Assembly: GCF_030867145.1 (NCBI RefSeq)
Contig: NC_134433.1
Span: 11,607,216 to 11,671,215, forward strand
DNA length: 64,000 nucleotides
Reading direction: 5' to 3'
Source: Opisthocomus hoazin
Lineage: Eukaryota; Chordata; Aves; Opisthocomiformes; Opisthocomidae
Positions within the stretch are counted from its first letter, which is position 1. Every line of letters starts with the position of its first letter. Positions 1-28,753 of this stretch are shown piece after piece. The translations under genes were made by a program, and so were the position numbers. Below the pieces are notes generated by a model. It was not told where the DNA came from. It did no database searches and saw only the letters and a list, made by a program, of their open reading frames with translations.

Positions 1-1000
1 ATAAAGGGGCTCCCGGTGCCGGTGCCGGTGCCGCGCTGCCTGCAGCGGCGGGCAGGGCTGGGCAGGGCAGGGCGGGGCGGGGCAGCGACGGGGCGGGCAG
101 GGCTGGGCAGGGCTGGGCGAGCCCGGCCGGGCCCCCCCCTTCCTTCTCCTCCTCCGCCGCCGCCGCCTCTCCCGCCTCCCGTGGACAGTTCGTGAAAGTG
201 CCGCTGCTCCCGGTTCCCCGCGCCACCGCCCATCCCGGGGCCCTCCGCCTCGCCGCGGGGCACGGCCCAGCACCGCCCCCCCGGGGCTCTGCGGGCCCCC
301 CGGGACCGGCTGGCAACCCCCGCCCTATCGCCGTCCCCTGTGCCGTCGTCCTTCTCCCGGTGTCCCGGTATCCCGCCGGGGCTCTGCCGGCCCTCCCCCC
401 GCCCCTGCCGGGGTCCCCGCTGTCCCGTCCGCCGCTCCCCGCGGACCTGCCGTCCCCGCCGTCCCCTCCCCTCCTTATCGCCCCCTCCAGCTCCCCGGTG
501 TCCCGCCGCGGTCCCGCCGCCCGATCGGGGCCCCCGCTGTCCCCTCCGCCCCGGCACGGTCCCTGCCGCCGCCCCCCCAGGGACCCTGCCGCCCCGTCCC
601 GTGCCCTCCGCCCCTCACTGTCCCCTCCGGGTCCCTGATAGCCCGGCGGGGTGGCGGACGCCCCACCGGGAACACCGCTGTCCCTGCTGCCCCCCGCTCC
701 CCGCTGTCCCTACCGGGGTCCCGACACCCCACCGGGCTTCGCTGTCCCCCGGGCTGTTCCCGCTGCCCCCGGGCGGTCCCTCCTGCCCCTCGGAGGTCCC
801 TCCCGTCCCTCGGGGGTCCCTCCCGCCCCGTCCCTTCTACCCCGCCGGGGGTCCCGTTATCCCACAGGGAGCTCTGCTGTGCCGGCTGCCCCGCTCGTGT
901 CCCGCCTGTCCCCTGGGGGGTTCCCCGCTGCCTCCCCGGTGCATCGCCGCCCCCGGGGGTCCCCGCTACGCCCGGGTGCCCCTCCGGCCTCACGCCTCGC
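1..1000. repeat. C-rich degenerate minisatellite-like DNA upstream of DPH1
   Basis: The first part (about 40-125) is made of GGGCAGGGCT-like units. From about 190 to 1000 the + strand is strongly C-rich and keeps returning to short units such as GCTGTCCC and CCGGGGTCCC without an exact period. Long open frames here on both strands are Pro/Arg/Gly-rich and are products of base composition. No gene is recognised. The complementary strand is rich in G runs and could form quadruplexes. Confidence 0.6.
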
Positions 1001-1039
1001 AGGGACCTGGCTTCTGCCCCGCGACATGGAGGGGGGACG

Positions 1040-1414
1040 GTACGACACGACACGACACGGACCCGTGACCGTGACAACGGCCCCGGCGCCCCCGCCCCGT
1101 CCCTATGTTAGCGCTGGAACCGGCAGCCGCGGGGATGTCAGCTCGGGGGGGGGGGGGGGGGAGAGGGATGCGGCGGATCCACGGCCCCGACGTGAAGGGG
1201 GGCAGCCCCGACATCGCAACGCACGGCACAGCCCGCTGCACACTCCGGGACCCCATCGGGACCGTGCCGGGACCTATCGATCCCCGGCTGCACCGTCCGT
1301 CCCGTCGGGGCCCGCCGGCGCGCTCACGCACTCGATCTCTCGGCCGGCGACTGCTCTGGCCTAACGCGGGGTTCGCTTAGTGCTGCCTTCCCGCCTTTCA
1401 CGTGCTCCTGAGCC
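1040..1414 (+). promoter_or_regulatory. DPH1: DPH1 promoter / CpG island and 5' UTR
   Basis: CpG-dense sequence with no TATA box directly precedes the DPH1 start. It includes a small ACACG tandem (about 1043-1058) and a G run (about 1145-1161). A perfect CACGTG E-box lies at 1399-1404, only 11 bp before the ATG, a typical site for USF/MYC-family factors. The transcription start is not determinable from sequence. Confidence 0.55.
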
Positions 1415-22932
<21,518 letters not shown>

Positions 22933-23375
22933 GCACAGCCTGCACCCCGTCCTGCTGCCTCCACGCTCCGGGACCCGGTGTGGGCACAGGCACCGGGCAC
23001 CGCCGGGCTCCCCGCGAGGGTAAGCGACGCCGGGGACTCCCGGTACCGGCACCAGAATGGGGGGAGACGCACCCCTGCCCCTCGACGCCACCGCTGCCTG
23101 CCAGACCCGGCCCGGCTCCCTGCGAGGCCGGGCCGTGCTGCGGGCTCTGCCCGGGGCAGCCGCGGTCGCACCGGGGGTCCCCTCCCGTCCCCTCGGGCGC
23201 CGCTCCCCGCCCCGCGGCCTCCCGCCGCCAGGGGGCGCGCTGGCGCCTCAGCGCGGACGGGCACCGCCCCTCTCCCTTCGCCGTCCAATGAACGCGCCGC
23301 GTTTCGGCGGGAAGCGGGGGGGCGGGGGGAGGAAACCGGAAGCGGCGCTTTCTGTTTCCGGTGGCGGCGGCCGCC
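22933..23375 (+). promoter_or_regulatory. OVCA2: DPH1-OVCA2 spacer with OVCA2 promoter motifs
   Basis: The 443 bp between the DPH1 stop and the OVCA2 ATG contain no AATAAA or ATTAAA. The last 100 bp look like a housekeeping promoter: CCAAT at 23285-23289, an E2F-like TTTCGGCGGGAA at 23302-23313, ETS-like ACCGGAAG at 23335-23342 and TTTCCGG at 23355-23361, and a YY1-like GCCGCCATGTC overlapping the start codon. OVCA2 could therefore have its own promoter inside the DPH1 3' UTR. Confidence 0.55.
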
Positions 23376-24056
23376 ATGTCGGAGGGGCGGCCGCTGCGGC
23401 TGCTGGCCCTGCACGGCTACCGGCAGAGCGAGCGCCGCTTCCGTCAGCGCACCGGCGCGCTGCGCAAGGCCCTGCGTGGCCGTGCGGAGCTGGTAGCCGT
23501 CAGCGCCCCGCACCTCGTGCCCGGCGACGAGGACGACGGCGGGGACGACCCCCCGCGCGGCTGGTGGTTCTCCGGGCCCGGCACCTTTGAGGCGGGGGAG
23601 GCGGCGGCGGCACCGGCGGGGCTGGACGAGTCGCTGTCGGCCGTGGCGGCAGCGCTGGAGGAGCGCGGGCCCTTCGACGGGCTGCTGGGCTTCAGCCAGG
23701 GCGCGGCGCTGGCCGCCATGGTGTGCTCCCTGCGCGCCCGCGGCGACCCCCGCTTCCCCGTCGCCTTCGCCATCTTGGTGGCAGGTTTCGCCAGCTGCGC
23801 CCCGGCCCACGGCCACTTCTACCGGGAGCCCATCGCCCTGCCCACGCTGCACGTCGTGGGCGACGCCGACGCTGTCATCCCCGCCCCGCTCAGCAGGAAG
23901 CTGGCCCGGCACTTCGTGGAGCCTGTTGTCCTCGCCCACCCCGGCGGGCACTTCGTCCCTGCGGCTGCGCCCCAGAAGAAGGCCTACCTGGACTTCTTGG
24001 ACCGCTTTCGCCCCGGACAGGGCCGGGCTGAGCCCCTGGGGGCTGGGGCTGTTTGA
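23376..24056 (+). CDS. OVCA2: OVCA2 serine hydrolase (FSH family)
   Basis: OVCA2 is an alpha/beta hydrolase of the FSH1/OVCA2 serine hydrolase family, reported to act as an esterase on long acyl chains. The 226-aa reading frame (human about 227 aa) is uninterrupted, so no intron is needed. Visible elements are LRLLALHGYRQSERRFR near the N-terminus, RGWWF (about 61-65), the nucleophile elbow GFSQG with S107, HVVGDADAVIP with probable catalytic D165, and GGHFVPAAAPQ with H192. The triad is complete. The ATG was chosen because human OVCA2 starts at the same distance before the LHGYRQSER block; the frame is open for five codons upstream but lacks another ATG. It follows DPH1 by 443 bp on the same strand. 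DPH1 and OVCA2 are overlapping transcripts in human. Confidence 0.95.
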   Translation: MSEGRPLRLLALHGYRQSERRFRQRTGALRKALRGRAELVAVSAPHLVPGDEDDGGDDPPRGWWFSGPGTFEAGEAAAAPAGLDESLSAVAAALEERGPFDGLLGFSQGAALAAMVCSLRARGDPRFPVAFAILVAGFASCAPAHGHFYREPIALPTLHVVGDADAVIPAPLSRKLARHFVEPVVLAHPGGHFVPAAAPQKKAYLDFLDRFRPGQGRAEPLGAGAV

Positions 24057-24068
24057 TGACAGCCCTGC

Positions 24069-24074
24069 AATAAA
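24069..24074 (+). terminator. AATAAA poly(A) signal of OVCA2, probably shared with DPH1
   Basis: It lies 13 bp after the OVCA2 stop and is the first canonical signal downstream of the DPH1 stop, so both transcripts probably end here. Confidence 0.75.
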
Positions 24075-24207
24075 TGGGGCTCCAGCAAGCCGCGAGCAGC
24101 CTGCCATCTTGGTGAACCATCCCTGTGTTTCCGTGCCCTCCAGAAGGGTCAAAGAGCTCTCAGCTCACGGTGCTGCCCTGCAGTGTCAACCCAGGGCCAG
24201 GCTAAAT

Positions 24208-24407
24208 NNNNNNNNNNNNNNNNNNNNNNNNNNNNNNNNNNNNNNNNNNNNNNNNNNNNNNNNNNNNNNNNNNNNNNNNNNNNNNNNNNNNNNNNNNNNN
24301 NNNNNNNNNNNNNNNNNNNNNNNNNNNNNNNNNNNNNNNNNNNNNNNNNNNNNNNNNNNNNNNNNNNNNNNNNNNNNNNNNNNNNNNNNNNNNNNNNNNN
24401 NNNNNNN
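24208..24407. other. Assembly gap (200 N)
   Basis: Exactly 200 N, probably a placeholder size. It abuts a minisatellite, so the missing piece is likely array sequence, but other sequence could be lost too. Confidence 0.98.
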
Positions 24408-24778
24408 TCAACCTGAGCATCGCCCCAGAAAGAAGGGGTCCCACTGCCCCATCAAGCATCATCCCACAAGGAAGGGGTCCCCTCGCCCACCCCAGCATTG
24501 CCCCACAAGGAAGGGGTCCCATTGCCCCATCAAGCATCACCCCGCAAGGAAGGGCCTCCACCCACCCCAACACCACCCCACAAGGAAAGGGTCTCCTTGC
24601 CCATGCCAGCATCACCCCACAAGGAAGGGGTCCCCCAGCCCACCCCAGCATCACCCCACAAGGAAAGGGTCCCCTTGCCCACCCCAGCATCACCCCACAA
24701 GGAAGGGGTGCCCTTGCACAACCCCAGCATCACCCCACAAGGAAAGGGTCTCCTTGCCCACCCCAGCCTTGCCCCATA
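24408..24778. repeat. 39-bp minisatellite, about 9 copies visible
   Basis: Units follow the pattern AAGGAAGGGGTCCC...CACCCCAGCATCACCCCAC with a 39-bp period; one copy is 3 bp shorter and one about 1 bp longer. Because 39 is 13 codons, chance frames stay open through the array. The left end runs into the gap, so true copy number is unknown. Confidence 0.92.
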
Positions 24779-26100
24779 GCCAGTGCAGCAGCCAGGGGCT
24801 GGTGGGGGGCCATGTCCTGCCAGGGGAGCTCTGCCCTTCCCACCACCCCGCAGGGCTCCCATCACATCGGGGGGCACCGGGCACCCCAGGAGCACATGGC
24901 AGGGCCCTGTGGCTGCCCCCAGCCCACTCTGCAGCAGGCAGGGCTCGGCGCAGGCATCCCCACGGCCCAGCCTGGCTCCGGGAGCAGGGCAGGAGGTGGA
25001 CAGCACCGATCCACGCCCAGCTGCCAGCGCCGTCATGAGTTTCACGGCCTCAGCCCAGCACAGGCGGAGGGGACGTGCATCCCCCTGTAAGCACAGAGGC
25101 CAGGAGAGCAGGGCGCGGGGGGCTGCCGTACCCCGGCATCGCCGGGAAAATGAAGTGTGAGCTGCCAGCGGGGGCTGCAGGCTCCCTGGCGGTGCCGGAT
25201 GCGGCCCGGCTGGCCAACGCGCCGTAATCGAAGACATGTGTGTGGGCTTTGGGGAGAGGCTGCGCTGGGAAACAGGGCCCTGCGGAGACCGGGGGGCTGT
25301 ATCCTGTCCAAAAGCCCAGGTCCCACATGAAGCCAGGCATGCGAACGCGATCCAAACCACAGCTGGATTTGAACCGAATCTCCCAGCATCTGGGCTAATT
25401 TGCTGCAACTTTGATTGATCGTGGGGAGGGGGCACGGGCGGGAGACGCTCCAGCTCAGACCTCCCAACAGAGCCAATGACTTAACCAGAGCTGGCTCCAA
25501 TCTGCTCCGCACATTGAGGCGAAAATGCCCCTTTCCCCGCGCACTCCCGGCCGCCGGCGCTGGCTCTGCCCGCGGTCCGGCCGTCCCCGTCCCTCGGGGC
25601 TGAGCGCGTGCCGCAGGTCCCCGGGGAGTCCCGGGCAGGTTTCGGGCTCTCTGTGGCCGAAGAAGCCAGGTCAGGCCATCTGGGGCTGGGGGTCACCTCG
25701 GGGTCCCTCCAGAAGGCAGAGCTGGGCAGGAGGGGGGATATTAGTGGATCCGACCCCCCTCCACCTGCCCCAAACCCCTACGGGCACCGACTGGTACCTG
25801 CCCCAAGCCCCAGCGGACACCGCATCCCTCCGCTCCTGGGAGAGGCCGGGAACAGGAGAGGGGCTGCAACAGAGGGTGGAAAAGGTGCAGGTTTTTCCAT
25901 TCCCCCTCCTCGGCCGCTGCCCCGCGGGCTCGGCGTCACTCAGCAGGTAGCTGGGGCAGCCCGGGGTCCCGGCCGGCCCCGGGGGACGCAGCTGTCTGGG
26001 AGCCGCTCGCTGCCGTGATTTATACAGCACAGCCCCATAAATTACCGGGACGGAGCCCGCGGGAGCCATCGCTCACAGCGACGTCCAGAGCTCGCTGCCA
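24779..26100. other. OVCA2-HIC1 intergenic DNA, no gene recognised
   Basis: GC-rich to about 25200. A lower-GC stretch at about 25200-25520 (CGATCCAAACCACAGC, GCTAATTTGCTGCAAC, TTTGATTGATCG, CCAATGACTTAACC) has the look of regulatory DNA. The miR-212/132 hairpins found here in mammals were looked for on both strands and not seen. Confidence 0.5.
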
Positions 26101-26136
26101 GAACCTGAAACACTTCCAGCCGTTAATTGAAGAGGC

Positions 26137-26152
26137 AAAAAAAAAAAAAAAA
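26137..26152 (+). repeat. poly-A run (16 nt)
   Basis: A homopolymer after GTTAATTGAAGAGGC upstream of HIC1. No retroposed body is recognisable before it. Confidence 0.9.
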
Positions 26153-26692
26153 GGAGGAGGGTGGGGGAAAATGAGTGCCCGGGGAGTTGGGATTAAATCG
26201 TGGCTCTGTACCGAGGAGCTGCCTGCGCCCCGCTCTCAGGATCCCGGGGCTTCCCGTGGGCGTGAGACCACGACGGGGAGCGGGGAGGGGGATTTCGGAG
26301 CCGGTGCCTGGGATGCGCCCGCCGCAGGGTCCCCGTGGGCAGTGCCACCTCGTCTGGGTCCCCATGGTGTGTCCCTGTAGTGAGCTGGGGCACCCTGGAT
26401 CCGAGGAGAATCTGAGAATGAGCTGGGGGGGGGGGGCCACAGCTACCACTGCCATGCACCCTCCCTGTCAGCACCCATCCCAAATTCAGAGCTGGCCAAA
26501 CCGTGTCCCAGCCACCATCTCCAGTTCCCGGGACCCCACGCTGGCTCCCACTCCCCAAGGAACCAGAGTTATGGGGTGAAACCCCCAGGAGCAGCCAGGG
26601 TGGCCGCAGCGGGGAGGGATGGCCGACGCTCGGGGAGCCCTGCTCAGGTCAGGGGGTGCCAGCGGGACCCCCCCAGGATCAACGGCCGACCC

Positions 26693-26702
26693 GGACATGC
26701 CC
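26693..26702. promoter_or_regulatory. p53-type half-site upstream of HIC1
   Basis: GGACATGCCC fits RRRCWWGYYY perfectly. HIC1 is a known p53 target in mammals. No second half-site of similar quality is adjacent, so binding is uncertain. Confidence 0.35.
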
Positions 26703-27356
26703 ATCACGACGCTTCGCTGTACGAGGGGGTTGTGCAAGAAGCTGCGGCCGTGAGAAAGCAGAAGCGAAAGTGCAAAGCGAGAGGCGGCTCTCCCCGCGCC
26801 GGGGGGGGACCCCAGGATGCACACCCCCCCCCCCCGCGGTGCCCAGCAGCCTTTTTGGGAACAGCTTGGAGGGATGAAGCGAGAAGAAACGTGGCGCTGC
26901 CTCTTCCTCCTCCTCCTCCTCCCAAACCGCCGCAAGCCCCCCGGCCCACCCTGAGCCACCGCCACACATCTGGGCGCCAGGGCTGCGCCCCCCGCCCCCG
27001 CCATTTCTACCCTCCCTCCCCACCAGCAACAAATCATGCCCGGCTGCCTACCCCCCCCCCCCAAAAAAAAACCCACGTTCCCCACATCACCCACACCCAT
27101 GAACGACTCCCCCCAACGACAGCACCCACCCCAGCTCTCCCCCTCCCCCTTTTCCACGCGTGTCAGCAAACACAGCAGCCGGTCCCTAAGCAGGACCCTC
27201 ACCCCCCCCCCCAATCACCCCTTTACCCTTCCCCACCGCCCGCCCCGTCGGGTCCCGCCGCGCACCTGCGCGGGGAGGAGCCGGCTCCGGTAACGGGCGG
27301 GGGTGGAGCGCACCGGGAACCGCTAGATGGCGCCCTGCGAGCGGTACCGACGGGGG

Positions 27357-27442
27357 GGGACATCGGTTTTTGCCCGGAGCCATCGAGGGGGGCCGGGAGC
27401 TCCCGGCCCTCCTCGATGGCTCCGGGCAAAACTTAATGTCCC
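27357..27442. repeat. 86-bp near-perfect palindrome in the HIC1 CpG island
   Basis: Centred between 27399 and 27400 on GAGCTC. The inner 64 bp (27368-27431) pair arm to arm with a single mismatch. A four-base non-matching interval follows, then GGGACAT/ATGTCCC (27357-27363 and 27436-27442) pair again. There is no loop, so as DNA it could extrude a cruciform and as RNA it would fold into one long stem. Confidence 0.92.
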
Positions 27443-27926
27443 GAAGATGGAGAACCCCGAGGGGACGGCGCGGTCGGAGAGGGAGAAAAACGGGACTCGG
27501 GGTGGGGGGGAAACGGGTTCGGAGGAGGAGGAGGAGACCGGGATGGGGAGGGGAAGGAGGGGGGGGGTGTGGTGGTGGTGGTGGGGGGGGTGGCCCGGCT
27601 TGTCGGTGCCCCCGCCCGGGGATGGGAGGAGGAAAACCTCCCGCCGTCCCTTTAACAGCCAGCAGCTCTTGCTCGGAGTTCAGGCCGGGGTCAGGGGGAG
27701 TTCGCAGCCTGGGTTTCACCTCCGAGCTGGCGGCGTCGGGAACCCCGAGGAACAAGCGCTGCTGCTTCTTCTTCTTCTGCTTCCAACTCTTCCTCCTCCT
27801 CCTCCTCCTCCTCCTCCCGTTCCGTAGGACCGGCCGGGAGCTCGGGGGATGGAGGAACAGCAGCAGCAGAGGAGGAGGAGGGTGGAGGGGAGCAGCAACC
27901 GGCGGCGGCCCCCCCGGGGCTGAGCC

Positions 27927-27978
27927 ATGAGAGTTCACCGAGCCCTCGGCTGGTTGGCGGAGGCCACCGGGCGCCCAG
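27927..27978 (+). CDS. HIC1: Candidate upstream HIC1 coding exon (N-terminal extension)
   Basis: An ATG at 27927 opens 17 codons (MRVHRALGWLAEATGRP) plus one base, then a good donor, CCCAG|GTAAAG. The phase fits the acceptor at 28732-28733 (GTTGCAG|GG). Splicing would add the 17 residues plus about seven codons from the 5' part of the main exon ahead of the conserved MLDAME start. Human HIC1 also has an isoform with an extended N-terminus from an alternative first exon, but that sequence is different. It could equally be a 5' UTR exon whose ATG is not used. Confidence 0.45.
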
Positions 27979-28537
27979 GTAAAGCGGGGGGGTGCGGGGG
28001 GGGGGGGCTACACCCCCTAAAATAATTCAAAATGGGGAGGAAGGGGGGGAACCAACCCAAAAAGCAGCTCCGCGGGCACTTGGCTTTACCCACCTGGGCG
28101 GGGGGCACCGGGGCAGAGGCGGGGAAGGGAGGTCCCGCTTCCCCCCCCCCCCCCCCCCCCCCCATCCCGGGCTGTCTCCCCGCTCACCTCTCGGGGGGGG
28201 GGCAGGAAACGTGGGCGGGGGGCTCCCGGACGGCTCCCAGGACCGGGGAGCAGAAGAGCCGGGGAGGCACCGCGGGGTAACGGGGCTGCGCGGGTACCGG
28301 CGGGTGGCGGCCCCGGGGGGGCGGAGGGGTGTCCCGGTGTCCCGTGTGTGTGTGTGTGTCCCCCCCCGCCCCCCGGTTTCCCGGGGCAGGTGGGCGCGGG
28401 GGGGGGGGGGCCGGGGCGCGGCGCTGGCGGCGGCGGCGGTGATGTCACTTTCTCCAAAAGCCTCCGGGGGTTTTCACCCCCCCTCCCACCCCCCCCCCCC
28501 CCTCCCCCCCCCGGCCCCGCCGAGAAGCGAGCCCCCA

Positions 28538-28543
28538 TATAAG
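28538..28543 (+). promoter_or_regulatory. HIC1: TATA box of a second HIC1 promoter
   Basis: TATAAG within CCCATATAAGCGG, preceded by long C runs and followed about 215 bp later by the HIC1 ATG. Mammalian HIC1 has one TATA-containing and one TATA-less GC-rich promoter. This position fits the TATA type. Confidence 0.5.
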
Positions 28544-28753
28544 CGGTGGCACCGGCCAAGCGGCCGCGCAGAGCAGCCGGGACGCGGAGGCGTGCGGGGC
28601 TGGGGGCTGACCCCCAAGCCGCCCTCCACCCCCCCCCCTTCACCCCACCCCACCAACGTGCGGGTCGAACCCCCCCCCCTCCCCCCAAACACGCGTGGGC
28701 CGCCTGCGCCGCTGACGGGACGGTGCGTTGCAGGGCGGCGGGCGAGGAGCGGG

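Larger units (their letters stand above)
26820..28740 (+). promoter_or_regulatory. HIC1: HIC1 CpG island, homopolymer-rich
   Basis: Very GC-rich DNA with many C or G runs (for example 28139-28162), a CTC tandem (about 27793-27819) and a GT tandem (28344-28359). Long Gly/Pro/Arg-rich open frames here on both strands are compositional. It includes the palindrome at 27357-27442, an upstream exon candidate and a TATA box. Run lengths may be unreliable. Confidence 0.7.

Noticed and set aside
23587-25038. 483-codon + strand frame running through the gap and minisatellite
   Set aside because: It starts as an off-frame shadow of OVCA2, reads through N, and stays open because the repeat period is a multiple of three.
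25365-25397. tRNA-like B box and A box on the minus strand
   Set aside because: Both match their consensus but are only 11 nt apart, and no acceptor stem or cloverleaf can be drawn.
27486-27938. Gly-rich and Ser/Pro-rich open frames before HIC1
   Set aside because: They run through CTC and G homopolymers. Only the 27927-27978 exon has splice and phase support.
27992-28733. Upstream continuation of the HIC1 frame (254 codons)
   Set aside because: Composition-driven Gly/Pro/Arg frame through homopolymers. The AG at 28732-28733 and the conserved MLDAME start place the coding boundary later.
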